From Buttiauxella warmboldiae (GTDB taxonomy: Bacteria; Pseudomonadota; Gammaproteobacteria; Enterobacterales; Enterobacteriaceae): a stretch of 42,467 nucleotides of DNA. This document shows positions 1-8,076 of this stretch, piece after piece. The first letter of the stretch is position 1. Every line of letters starts with the position of its first letter. The notes below the pieces were generated by a model that ran no database searches, was not told where the DNA came from, and saw only the letters and a program-made list of their open reading frames with translations. The translations under genes were made by a program, and so were the position numbers. The stretch is from positions 1-42,467 of the forward strand of contig NZ_RPOH01000023.1 in assembly GCF_003818135.1 (NCBI RefSeq), given 5' to 3'.

Positions 1-113
1 TACAGAAGCCACAGAGATAACCCTGCGTTCAGGTGAACGGAAAATCTGGGAAGCTTACAGATCTCACCCTTACAGATTGCCAGAGTGAGGTGCAAATTAT
101 GTATAAGAGACAG
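1..113. other. Contig-end sequence with Tn5 mosaic-end adapter remnant
   Basis: Bases 95-113 match the tagmentation mosaic end AGATGTGTATAAGAGACAG at 16 of 19 positions, including an unbroken run of 14 (100-113). Read through in the usher frame it gives the residues CIRDS, a familiar signature of adapter read-through in assembled proteins. In library geometry the genomic insert begins just after the mosaic end, at 114. Bases 1-94 hold no recognisable gene; frame 2 is open from 2 to a stop at 86-88 but resembles no chaperone C-terminus I know. They may be a chimeric fragment. Treat the segment as an artefact. Confidence 0.8.
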
Positions 114-141
114 CCAGAAAAGGCAGTATGCCCGGAAGCTT

Positions 142-2655
142 ATGCGGAATAAAAAACAACACTCCAGTGCCTTAGCCTGCTCCGCTCTCCCGCTGGCGAT
201 CTTTTCTGGCGCGCTGCTGTTCGCATTTTCTGTTCGGCAGGCACAGGCGGATGACTATTTTGATCCCGCAGCGCTGGAAATCACTCCCGGTCAGCAACAG
301 GCCAGCGATCTGAGCGACTTTTCACAGCCGGGCGGCCAGCGGCCGGGAAGCTACCGGGTTACCGTTTTCGTTAATCAACAGCAGGCTGGAGCGCGCGAGC
401 TGGAGTTTATCAGCCACAATAATCAGCTGGTACCGCTCGTGGATGTGAAGTATCTGCGTGCGCTGGGGGTGAATACGGCGGCCTTTTCCTCATTCGATAC
501 GCTTCGCGATGGGGAGTCCTTTTCCGATCTGGGAAAATATATCCCGGATGCCAGCAGTCAGTTTGACTTTGCTACCCAGCGCCTGGATTTCAGCATTCCT
601 CAGGCGGCGATGGTACGCAAAAGCCGTGGCTACGTTGCGCCGGAAAAATGGGACGAAGGGATACCAGCGGCCTTTGTCGATTACACGCTTAACGGCTCCA
701 CTACCAGCGTGGATAACCTTCACGACAGTGATAATTACCTGAACCTGCGTAGCGGGTTGAATCTTGGCGCATGGCGTCTGCGTAATTTCTCCTCTTATGA
801 ATTTAATACGACCGGGCACTGGCAGACGCAGGGCACCTCGCTTGAACGTGATATCCGCGTGCTGAAAAGCGAACTGACGCTGGGTGACTCTTATACCTCG
901 GGTGAAGTTTTCGATAGTTTTCAGTTTACCGGTATGAAACTGGCGTCCGATGAAAATATGCTGCCGGACAGCCAGAGAGGTTTTGCCCCCACGATTCGCG
1001 GCGTAGCCCACAGCAACGCCCGCATTACGGTGCGCCAGCATGGCTATGTGATTTATGAGACCTACGTTGCGCCAGGAGCTTTTGTTATTAACGATCTTTT
1101 TCCCACGGCGCAAAGCGGTGACCTGGAAGTGACTATTCGTGAAAGCGATGGTTCAGAGCGAAAATTTACCCAGCCTTATTCTGCCGTCGCCTTTATGTTG
1201 CGTGAAGGGCGCTTCAAATTTAGCGCCAGCGTGGGCCGCTACAACACTGCCGATAGCGATGGCGAGGAACCGAATTTTGTTCAGGCCTCCGCCTTTTATG
1301 GTCTTCCCTGGAGCCTGACGGCCTACGGCGGCGCGCAAATCTCAAACCATTATCAGGCGCTGGCGTTCGGACTGGGGCAGGATATTGGCGAATTCGGCTC
1401 GCTGGGCCTCGATACCACGCTGGCAAAAACGGATTTGGGCAAGGATGGGCAGTACACCGGCCAGGCGGTGCGCGCGCAGTACCAGAAAGATTTCGCCACT
1501 GTGGGCACTTCCCTGAATATCTCGGGCTACCGCTACTCTTCCCGCCGTTTTTATACCTTCGCTGAAGCCAATGAGTACCGTGACCCCGATGCACATGTCA
1601 GTAACCGCCGCAGCCGTACTGAAATGAGTCTGACCCAGGATTTTGGCAAGTGGGGGAATCTCAGCGCGGGGTTTTATCGCCAGCAGTACTGGAATACCTC
1701 TGCCGTCGACCAGACGGTGCACCTGGGTTATTACAATAGCTTCCGGGGCGTTTCGTGGAGCCTCGGATACTACGTTACCCGCTCATACTATGACGATAAA
1801 GATAATGAACGCTCCGTTAACCTTACCGTCAGCGTACCGCTAAGCCGGTGGCTGCCCGGTGGCTCGGCGAGTTACAGCCTCAACAACAACCTTGATGGCC
1901 ACACTACCCAGCAAATGTCGCTGTATGGCACCGCTCTCGATAACAGCCAGCTTAGCTATAACCTTCAGCAAGGTTTTGATAACCAGAATCATGCGGCTAA
2001 CAGCAATGTGTCACTCGATTATCGCGGTGGATTCGGAGATGTCTCGGTGGGATACAGCCACGATCGCTACAGCGACCGCCTGAACTACGGCGCTTCAGGC
2101 GGTATTGTTGCCACTCAATATGGCGTCACGCTAAGTCAGAGCCTCGGCGATACCATCGGCCTGGTGCGTGCGGATGGGACTTCTGATGTGCAGGTGGAGG
2201 GCGCCGCGAACGTCCATACCGACAGCCGGGGCTATGCGGTTATGCCCACCCTTTCTCCTTACCATGAAAATACCCTTTCACTGGATACCGAAACGTTGGG
2301 CGATGACGTTGATCTGGAGCAAAACAGCCAGACCGTTGTGCCTACCAGCGGCGCGGTGGTGCTGGCTCATTATAAAACTCACGTTGGAGCCAGGGTGCTG
2401 TTGAGCCTTAGCTGGCATGGACGGCCGCTGCCTTTTGGCACCGGCGTATTTGTGGCCGGCCAGGGAGAGGTGAAATCGAGCAAGGGTATTGTCGGGGAGA
2501 GGGGCCAGGTATACCTGAGTGGCGTTCCGCCTGAAGGCGTGGTCCATGCTCAATGGCTGCAAAACAGCCAGTCTTATCAGTGTACTGCCGCGCTGAGATT
2601 ACCGGTGGCGGCCTCCGGTAGCCCGGTGCGGCTCCTTTCGGCGCAATGCCAATAA
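142..2655 (+). CDS. Fimbrial outer-membrane usher (FimD/PapC family)
   Basis: This is the usher of a chaperone-usher fimbria: an outer-membrane beta-barrel that takes subunit-chaperone complexes from the periplasm and secretes the growing pilus. The protein is 837 aa from the ATG at 142, close to the usual 830-880. A signal peptide (basic start, hydrophobic run, cleavage near AQA/DD at about residue 36) is followed by the PapC_N domain, a long barrel/plug region and a C-terminal domain with the paired cysteines near the end. The frame is open back to 85, but residues upstream of 142 are translated from adapter sequence, so that extension is rejected. The ATG at 142 has a GGAAG only 3 nt upstream, and the true start could differ. 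The chaperone and major subunit genes expected upstream are off the contig. The adhesin gene follows after 13 nt. Confidence 0.93.
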   Translation: MRNKKQHSSALACSALPLAIFSGALLFAFSVRQAQADDYFDPAALEITPGQQQASDLSDFSQPGGQRPGSYRVTVFVNQQQAGARELEFISHNNQLVPLVDVKYLRALGVNTAAFSSFDTLRDGESFSDLGKYIPDASSQFDFATQRLDFSIPQAAMVRKSRGYVAPEKWDEGIPAAFVDYTLNGSTTSVDNLHDSDNYLNLRSGLNLGAWRLRNFSSYEFNTTGHWQTQGTSLERDIRVLKSELTLGDSYTSGEVFDSFQFTGMKLASDENMLPDSQRGFAPTIRGVAHSNARITVRQHGYVIYETYVAPGAFVINDLFPTAQSGDLEVTIRESDGSERKFTQPYSAVAFMLREGRFKFSASVGRYNTADSDGEEPNFVQASAFYGLPWSLTAYGGAQISNHYQALAFGLGQDIGEFGSLGLDTTLAKTDLGKDGQYTGQAVRAQYQKDFATVGTSLNISGYRYSSRRFYTFAEANEYRDPDAHVSNRRSRTEMSLTQDFGKWGNLSAGFYRQQYWNTSAVDQTVHLGYYNSFRGVSWSLGYYVTRSYYDDKDNERSVNLTVSVPLSRWLPGGSASYSLNNNLDGHTTQQMSLYGTALDNSQLSYNLQQGFDNQNHAANSNVSLDYRGGFGDVSVGYSHDRYSDRLNYGASGGIVATQYGVTLSQSLGDTIGLVRADGTSDVQVEGAANVHTDSRGYAVMPTLSPYHENTLSLDTETLGDDVDLEQNSQTVVPTSGAVVLAHYKTHVGARVLLSLSWHGRPLPFGTGVFVAGQGEVKSSKGIVGERGQVYLSGVPPEGVVHAQWLQNSQSYQCTAALRLPVAASGSPVRLLSAQCQ

Positions 2656-2668
2656 TCACAGGTGAATT

Positions 2669-3742
2669 ATGTTGCGAATTTTCCAGGCGCTACTGCTGCT
2701 GGTGACGGCCAGTCTGTTTATCCCTTCCACGGCCGTAGCCGGGCAGCTCTGCCCACCGACGATGAATGACGCGGTGATTAACTTTCAGAACTACTCGATT
2801 ACCGACTACCCCACGCTGCCGCCTGGCTCGATGTTGTCAGGCGCAATCCTTGGGCAGGAGAACCGCTCATTTTATAATTGCCCCACGGGGACAGGCCCGG
2901 TGGTGATGCGCTTTGTGGCGAATAAGCTGTTACATGTCGCCGGGGTCAGTGGCGTGACGCCAAACGGTGTGGGATCGCCGGCATCGGTATATGAAATCCC
3001 TGATATTCCGGGCGTTGGCTTTGCCGTGGGAGTCAGGGAAACCACCCACTGCGCGGGTAACCCGGTGCATTACATTGCCTCTGGTGATGAAGATGTCGCG
3101 GTTTGCAGCACTGACGATCCGGTGCAAATGGCAACCCAGTTCTTCGTCGTGTTTTATAAGACGGCGCAGGAAGTGGCTTACGATCGGCCCAACAGCGGCC
3201 AGATTAATGCCGGAACGCTGATCCTCCAGGACAGCAACGGCAATATCATTTCCGCAGCCGGGGTTACAGTCAATGTTGCCGCCGCCGATCTGAAAGTGCA
3301 TCGCGCAAGCTGCTATGTTTCTGATAACGACATTACCGTTGCTATGGGGCAGACCAGCGTCAGCGATCTCAATAATGGCGCTGAGGGGGCAAAACACCAT
3401 TTCACCATCCCGCTGACCTGTGAGAGCAGCCAAAACAATGCCGTGAAAATGGGTTTTTATGGCCCATCGGAAAAAGACGCCGTCAACCATGATGTGCTGA
3501 CGTTAAGCCAGCAGGAAGGTGCGGCCACCGGGGTCGGCATTCGAATAACCTATGGTGACAATTACGGCGCCGTGGCAGGAAATACGGTGCCGTTAAACAG
3601 TACCAATGTTCAGCCCTTTCCAGACAGCGCCAGTCAGGCGCAGCTGAATCTGCAATATGATGCGCAGTATGTCAAAACGGGTGCCCGGGCCACCGCCGGG
3701 CAGGCGGACAGTCTGGCGACTTTTAGCCTGATATATAATTGA
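2669..3742 (+). CDS. Fimbrial tip adhesin / minor subunit
   Basis: This is a 357-aa secreted protein, probably the tip adhesin of the same fimbria. It has a signal peptide (about residues 1-24, ending TAVAG), a variable N-terminal half with several cysteines (about 28-200) and a C-terminal pilin domain (about 213-357). The pilin domain starts at a cysteine in a CYVSDNDITVAMG stretch, has a second cysteine in PLTCESS and ends in the typical subunit terminus FSLIYN, which the chaperone would cap. Its length and two-domain shape match FimH-like adhesins rather than the roughly 180-aa major subunits. The start has AGGTGA a few bases upstream. It is the last gene of the operon and is followed by a terminator. 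The receptor cannot be inferred. Confidence 0.85.
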   Translation: MLRIFQALLLLVTASLFIPSTAVAGQLCPPTMNDAVINFQNYSITDYPTLPPGSMLSGAILGQENRSFYNCPTGTGPVVMRFVANKLLHVAGVSGVTPNGVGSPASVYEIPDIPGVGFAVGVRETTHCAGNPVHYIASGDEDVAVCSTDDPVQMATQFFVVFYKTAQEVAYDRPNSGQINAGTLILQDSNGNIISAAGVTVNVAAADLKVHRASCYVSDNDITVAMGQTSVSDLNNGAEGAKHHFTIPLTCESSQNNAVKMGFYGPSEKDAVNHDVLTLSQQEGAATGVGIRITYGDNYGAVAGNTVPLNSTNVQPFPDSASQAQLNLQYDAQYVKTGARATAGQADSLATFSLIYN

Positions 3743-3755
3743 TATTTATCTAAAA

Positions 3756-3785
3756 AATAAGGCCAGAACTTGTTCTGGCCTTATT
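3756..3785 (+). terminator. Terminator of the fimbrial operon
   Basis: A perfect 14-bp inverted repeat (3756-3769 and 3772-3785, TT between) lies 13 nt after the adhesin stop. Its arms begin with AATAA and end with TTATT, so it has A-rich and T-rich flanks on both sides and could work in both directions. It separates the fimbrial operon from the AT-rich island. Confidence 0.85.
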
Positions 3786-4128
3786 AATACTAGAGTACTT
3801 CATGATAGTAGCTTACCCATACAGGATTTATGTGTAGAAATACTGGAAACCCTTAGAAGACGAAGCTTCATGGAACATTAAGATTTTCCAGAGTTTTGCA
3901 TCAGTTGCGTCTCAGGCTTTTTATTGCTTCTCAATACATACATACCAATGCTATGCAGTGCACGTTTTATCTGTCCCTTTTCACAGAGTGTTGATTGCAA
4001 TAAATATGCATCATCAACGATCACTCGAAATTCCTTTTAATACTCAGCACTCACAAATCTCATCAATTAATTATCTTAATCTATTGATAAATAATAGTAA
4101 AATTTAATCGCTCACCCACTGATACATT
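3786..4128. other. AT-rich intergenic stretch, no gene seen
   Basis: Between the fimbrial terminator and the CRP site of the PTS operon there is no open frame with a credible ribosome site and no recognisable RNA gene. The sequence is strongly AT-rich, like the island to its right. The left boundary of the acquired DNA is probably here, but no attachment-site repeat or integrase remnant was recognised. Confidence 0.5.
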
Positions 4129-4150
4129 TTGTGTGATTGAATGCACAAAA
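4129..4150 (+). promoter_or_regulatory. CRP-binding site upstream of the PTS operon
   Basis: TGTGA (4132-4136), six bases, then GCACA (4143-4147) matches the CRP core TGTGA-N6-TCACA at 9 of 10 positions. It lies inside a wider inverted repeat TTTTGTG-N10-CACAAAA. The site centre (4139.5) is about 58 bp upstream of the start predicted from the -10 TATAGT at 4186-4191, close to the -61.5 spacing of class I CRP promoters. It indicates catabolite activation of the operon. Confidence 0.75.
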
Positions 4151-4164
4151 AATACACTATGGGA

Positions 4165-4191
4165 TTGAAGAGTCAGTACATAAGGTATAGT
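4165..4191 (+). promoter_or_regulatory. Putative sigma70 promoter of the PTS operon
   Basis: TTGAAG (4165-4170) and TATAGT (4186-4191) are separated by 15 bp, a short spacer that fits a weak, CRP-dependent promoter. Transcription would start near 4198, just upstream of the GntR-type operator. An alternative -10, TACATA at 4216-4221 inside the operator, cannot be excluded. Confidence 0.45.
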
Positions 4192-4208
4192 TTTTAAATC
4201 ACTTGCAC

Positions 4209-4230
4209 ATGGTTGTACATAGACAACCAT
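4209..4230. promoter_or_regulatory. Operator for the island's GntR-family repressor
   Basis: ATGGTTGT-ACATAG-ACAACCAT is a perfect 8-bp inverted repeat with a 6-bp centre, just downstream of the predicted start of the PTS operon. A related element, sharing the pattern CTTG-N2-CAT-N-GTTGTA-N-ATAGA, lies at 9249-9275 over the -10 of the GntR gene. The TTGTA-ATA core resembles operators of HutC/UTRA-type GntR proteins. Assignment to this regulator rests on the shared sequence in both promoters. Confidence 0.75.
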
Positions 4231-4284
4231 GACTGATAGTGGATATGTACTATTTAGCACTTAAACAGGAAATTAAGGTGTTTT

Positions 4285-4749
4285 ATGTCAATTGCAGCCA
4301 GTTTTGATACTCAATTTATCTTACTAAAACATCCTAAGATTGGACGCCTTGAGCTGTTTGATGAAATTAATACTCTGCTAATTAATGAGAATATTGTTCA
4401 ACCTACTTATCTGAATGCGCTTATAGCTCGTGAAGATGAACATCCGACTGCGATGCAGCTGGAAAAAATCGGAGTGGCTATCCCGCACGTTGATATTGAG
4501 CATGTTCAGAAGGAAAAAGTTGTTGTTGTAACTAGCCCGGAAGGAATCGAGTTTAATCAGGCGGAAGATCCAGAATTAACAATGAAAGTTCATGTCATCT
4601 TTTTCTTATTACTAAAAGAAAAAGATGCACATCTTGAATTTCTTATGAAGCTGATTGGTCTGTTTAGACAGACAGATAAAATGGATTTAATTATGGCATC
4701 GGGGTCTGCTGAAGAAGTTAAAGCGATACTTACTGCCACGTTAAAGTAG
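4285..4749 (+). CDS. PTS EIIA component, galactitol type
   Basis: This 154-aa cytoplasmic protein is the EIIA of a sugar phosphotransferase system. It takes phosphate from HPr and passes it to EIIB. It has the fold and length of the fructose/mannitol/galactitol EIIA group, and the phosphorylated histidine is His68 in the motif GVAIPHVD, matching the IPH motif of GatA. The start has an AAGG ribosome site 8-9 nt upstream. The order IIA-IIB-IIC as three separate genes is the same as gatABC. It is the first gene of the operon, directly behind the CRP site and GntR operator. Base composition is AT-rich throughout, unlike the flanking core genes. Confidence 0.9.
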   Translation: MSIAASFDTQFILLKHPKIGRLELFDEINTLLINENIVQPTYLNALIAREDEHPTAMQLEKIGVAIPHVDIEHVQKEKVVVVTSPEGIEFNQAEDPELTMKVHVIFFLLLKEKDAHLEFLMKLIGLFRQTDKMDLIMASGSAEEVKAILTATLK

Positions 4750-4792
4750 TCCCTACATTATAAAACATAAACTTTTGTATCCGGAGAGCCCT

Positions 4793-5074
4793 ATGAATAA
4801 GAAAATTATTTTTGCTTGTACAAGTGGAATTGCAACGTCAGCTGTCGCAACCGAGAAAGTCGTTCAATACTGCAAAAGTCACGGTATTAATGTGGATGCA
4901 ATTCAGTCGAATATCGGAACTATTGCTCAACAGGATGAAATGGCTGACATTATTATTGTCACCTCAGCAGTGAAAATGGAATTAAAAACACCAATTCTCA
5001 ATGGCCTACCTCTGTTAACTGGTTTTGGCGAAGAAGAATTACTAGAAAAAATCGTCGCTATCCTTAAAAAATAA
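4793..5074 (+). CDS. PTS EIIB component, galactitol type
   Basis: This 93-aa cytoplasmic EIIB takes phosphate from EIIA on a cysteine and hands it to the sugar bound by EIIC. The phospho-cysteine is Cys9, at the end of the first beta strand in FACTSGIATSAVATEK, which fits the lactose/cellobiose/galactitol IIB P-loop (GatB has a similar C-G-x-A-x-A-T-S loop). The frame is open from 4775, but the ATG at 4793 sits behind a GGAGAG ribosome site and gives the normal IIB length, so it is preferred. The gene lies 43 nt after EIIA and 11 nt before EIIC. Confidence 0.9.
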   Translation: MNKKIIFACTSGIATSAVATEKVVQYCKSHGINVDAIQSNIGTIAQQDEMADIIIVTSAVKMELKTPILNGLPLLTGFGEEELLEKIVAILKK

Positions 5075-5085
5075 AGGTACATAGC

Positions 5086-6480
5086 ATGATGGAAAAAATG
5101 TATTCCGCTGTTCAGTTTATTCTGGGGCTCGGGCCAACAATCATGTTGCCGATTATTATTTTTATAATGGCAATATGTTTGCAAACAGGGTTTAGTCGGG
5201 CATTACGGTCCGCATTAACCATTGGCATGGGTTTTATTGGTATATTTTTAGTTTTCGGATTGCTTGTTGATACCTTAGGACCAGCAGCAAAAGCGATGGT
5301 TAACCATACTGGTATCGATCTCCCTGTTGTTGACTTGGGCTGGACTCCATTGGCTGCAATAGCTTGGGCATCTCAGATTGCGCCATTTGTAGTACCAATG
5401 ACCATTGGTATTAACGTCCTTATGCTTACGCTGAACTGGACGAAAACTGTTGATATTGATGTCTGGAACTTCTGGCATTTTTCAATGGTTGGCGCAATGG
5501 TTTATGGTGTGACAGGTAGTTTCCTGTTCGGGTTGCTCATTGCAGGGGCAACAGCTGCTATTACTTTCATTATGGCAGACTGGTGTGCACCAATGATTCA
5601 GAAATACTTTAATTTACCGGGTATTTCGCTACCAACGTTATCATCTGTTATTTTCTTCCCTATCGGGGTGCTTGGTAATTTAATCCTAGATAAAGTGCCA
5701 GGGATTAACAAACTCAATGCGGATCCAGAGCAAATTCAGAAAAAATTCGGTGTTTTTGGCGAACCGATGATGCTGGGCGTGATCTTGGGTGCAGGCATAG
5801 GTTTACTGGCGGAGTATGACCTCAAAGGTGTTCTCAATCTTGCAATGAGCCTGGGGGCAGTCATGCTTATCATGCCACGTATGGTTAAACTGCTTATGGA
5901 AGGTTTGATGCCTTTGTCAGATGCCGTCAGAAGCTTCCTGCGTAAGCGTTATCCTGATCGGAATGATTTGTATATTGGTTTGGATATTGCTGTCGCAGTA
6001 GGACATCCATCAGTTCTGTCTACGGCACTGTTGTTAATTCCAGTTGGTGTATTACTTGCTGTTATTTTACCTGGAAATCGTTTACTCCCATTAGGTGATC
6101 TCGCTAATATATGGGTACCGATTTCAATGGTTGTCCTGGCATGTCGAGGTAATATTGTTCGAGCCTTTATTATCGGCATCCCGATTTTGGCTATGAATTT
6201 ATATATCGCATCTGCTGCTGCACCTATTCTTACTAAAATTGCCAAAGACATGAAATTCCCGATTAATACGGATGGTGAAATATCCAGTCTGCTGGATGGT
6301 GGCAATCCATACCGTTACTGGGCAGTAAGAGTTTTTGAAGGTAATTTCATTGCGCTGGCTTTAATTCCTGTTATCTTCTTAATGTGCTTGTGGTTATATC
6401 GTGTAACCAAAAAGCAACTTCACGAAGAAGAAGTGGCTGAGAATAATCAAAACACTACTGAACCATCGACAGTCAAATAA
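5086..6480 (+). CDS. PTS EIIC permease, galactitol (GatC) family
   Basis: This 464-aa inner-membrane protein has about ten or more hydrophobic segments and is the substrate-binding and translocating EIIC of the PTS. Length and organisation fit the GatC family, whose known substrates include galactitol and which also contains many uncharacterised polyol permeases. The polar tail (from about residue 445) is cytoplasmic. An ATG also occurs at 5089; the AAAGG site upstream suits 5086. The specific substrate cannot be read from the sequence. A strong hairpin follows the stop codon. Confidence 0.92.
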   Translation: MMEKMYSAVQFILGLGPTIMLPIIIFIMAICLQTGFSRALRSALTIGMGFIGIFLVFGLLVDTLGPAAKAMVNHTGIDLPVVDLGWTPLAAIAWASQIAPFVVPMTIGINVLMLTLNWTKTVDIDVWNFWHFSMVGAMVYGVTGSFLFGLLIAGATAAITFIMADWCAPMIQKYFNLPGISLPTLSSVIFFPIGVLGNLILDKVPGINKLNADPEQIQKKFGVFGEPMMLGVILGAGIGLLAEYDLKGVLNLAMSLGAVMLIMPRMVKLLMEGLMPLSDAVRSFLRKRYPDRNDLYIGLDIAVAVGHPSVLSTALLLIPVGVLLAVILPGNRLLPLGDLANIWVPISMVVLACRGNIVRAFIIGIPILAMNLYIASAAAPILTKIAKDMKFPINTDGEISSLLDGGNPYRYWAVRVFEGNFIALALIPVIFLMCLWLYRVTKKQLHEEEVAENNQNTTEPSTVK

Positions 6481-6490
6481 TATCTTCTAA

Positions 6491-6517
6491 TTGATGCAGC
6501 ATACTATGCTGCATCAA
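6491..6517 (+). terminator. Intercistronic hairpin between EIIC and the kinase
   Basis: TTGATGCAGCATA and TATGCTGCATCAA form a perfect 13-bp inverted repeat around a single C, 11 nt after the EIIC stop. It is followed by ATAAAAAATC rather than a T run, so it looks less like a strong terminator and more like a partial terminator or an mRNA-stabilising hairpin. It could lower kinase expression relative to the PTS genes. Confidence 0.6.
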
Positions 6518-6561
6518 ATAAAAAATCATAATTCATCCCTTAAATAAAGAAGGGGAACATA

Positions 6562-8076
6562 ATGTTTACCATAGGTATTGATATTGGTACGACCAATTGC
6601 AAAGTATGTTTGTTTAGTACACCTGAATTCGAATTAGTTGATCAATATAGTTTTAAAACACCCAAATTAGTTCATGGACAGAACACTGATTTTGATATTG
6701 AACTTATTTGGAAGGGTACGTTGTATGGACTTAACAAGTTATCATCATCTTTGCATGCAGCTTGTATTTCGGTCAGTGCTATTGCAGTAGCTAGTGTAGG
6801 TGAGGCTGGCGTATTACTAGATGATAAAGACAAGCCAATTGGCCCGACATTAACTTGGTACGATACTCGTCCAAAAACACAATTAAATAAAATAATAGAT
6901 GTATTAGGTGTTGAGAATATTTATAGTATAACCGGTATACCAGCTCACTCAAATTATAGTGTGAATAAAATTAAATGGTTACAAGATAATATTTCAGCTG
7001 CTAAGGATGGATGTAAATGGCTATGTCTCGCAGAATATATAGCCTTCAGACTATCCGGTGAGAAACGCTCAGAATATTCCCTCGCTTCAAGAACGATGGC
7101 ACTTAATCTGGAAGAAAAAACATGGGATACAGAACTTCTTACCAAAATCGAAATACCGCCAGAAATGTTCAGTCCTCTGGTATATGCAGGGGCTGCTATT
7201 GGGACACTAACCCGGGAAGTTGCTGAACTAACGGGGCTGTCGACTTCGACTTCCGTTGCAATTGCTGGCCATGATCATATGTGTGGTTCAGTAGCGGTTG
7301 GGTTGAATAATAAAGAGCAGATTCTTAACTCTACCGGCACGACTGAGGGCTTGTTAGTCGTTACAGAACATACGAACACTTCACAAGAATTCTTTAAGGC
7401 ACGGGTTTCCAATGGCGTTCATGTCCTGGAAGGATTCCATTCTCTTTATGCATCCTTACCATCAGCTGGTTATGCAATTGAATGGTTTAGAACATTATTT
7501 GAAATGGATATGCCCTCGTTTCTTCGACTGGTTGATACCCTCAATGAACAGAATGAAGATGATTCCGCGGCAAACCTGGACGGGATTTTTATTCCTCATT
7601 TAAGAGGGAGCGGTCCTCCTGAACGAAACACCTGGTCGAAAGCTTTACTGTATGGAATGGATGATAAATCGCGACCTGAAGAAATATTACGTTTCATTTT
7701 TCAGGGACTTTGTTTCGAACTCCGCAATTTACTTGATTCTTACGAAGCGCTTACTGGAAGACATTATCCTGTTATTAATGTTATTGGGGCCGCCTGTAAA
7801 AATCCATACTGGTTACAGCTTAAAGCTACCATTCTGAATCGAGAAGTTGTCGCCTGCAATATTGAAGAAGCTGTGAGTCGTGGGGCTGCAATGCTCGCTG
7901 CAAAAGCTGTGGGCTTTGATTTGACCCAGACAAAAAATACTTCAGAAGAAATGCTGAAACGTTATGTGCCAGATTCAGATGAAGTCAGTCGCTTTGATGC
8001 TTTATATCAAGATCTTTATAAACCGCTTTATGAATCCAAGATGCTTGTTGAGCGTCGCTGTTATGGGGAAAGCTAA
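6562..8076 (+). CDS. FGGY-family carbohydrate kinase
   Basis: This 504-aa cytoplasmic kinase belongs to the FGGY family (xylulokinase, ribulokinase, glycerol kinase and relatives). The N-terminal ATPase lobe opens with GIDIGTTNCKV, the phosphate-1 motif. The catalytic base is most likely Asp238 in GHDH, followed by the adenine-binding lobe with NSTGTTEG and, near the end, a conserved GAACKNPYW segment. It is nearest in appearance to xylulokinase-like members, but substrate is not predictable within this family. The start has a strong GAAGGGGA ribosome site. The stop codon overlaps the next start as TAATG, implying translational coupling with the dehydrogenase. An FGGY kinase next to a PTS is unusual because the PTS already phosphorylates its sugar. 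Confidence 0.9.
   Translation: MFTIGIDIGTTNCKVCLFSTPEFELVDQYSFKTPKLVHGQNTDFDIELIWKGTLYGLNKLSSSLHAACISVSAIAVASVGEAGVLLDDKDKPIGPTLTWYDTRPKTQLNKIIDVLGVENIYSITGIPAHSNYSVNKIKWLQDNISAAKDGCKWLCLAEYIAFRLSGEKRSEYSLASRTMALNLEEKTWDTELLTKIEIPPEMFSPLVYAGAAIGTLTREVAELTGLSTSTSVAIAGHDHMCGSVAVGLNNKEQILNSTGTTEGLLVVTEHTNTSQEFFKARVSNGVHVLEGFHSLYASLPSAGYAIEWFRTLFEMDMPSFLRLVDTLNEQNEDDSAANLDGIFIPHLRGSGPPERNTWSKALLYGMDDKSRPEEILRFIFQGLCFELRNLLDSYEALTGRHYPVINVIGAACKNPYWLQLKATILNREVVACNIEEAVSRGAAMLAAKAVGFDLTQTKNTSEEMLKRYVPDSDEVSRFDALYQDLYKPLYESKMLVERRCYGES

Noticed and set aside
1-88. Open frame 2-88 as the C-terminus of a fimbrial chaperone
   Set aside because: The residues match no chaperone end I know, and the segment lies upstream of adapter sequence, so it may not be contiguous with the usher.
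95-113. A natural Tn5/IS50 end
   Set aside because: The matches fit the synthetic mosaic end better than the natural outside or inside ends, and copies sit at both contig ends with no transposase gene.
490-1113. 207-aa open frame on the minus strand opposite the usher
   Set aside because: Shadow of the usher frame; no start signal or recognisable domain.
3786-4128. Small gene or RNA between the fimbrial operon and the PTS operon
   Set aside because: Only short frames without ribosome sites and no stable structure apart from the fimbrial terminator and the regulatory repeats.
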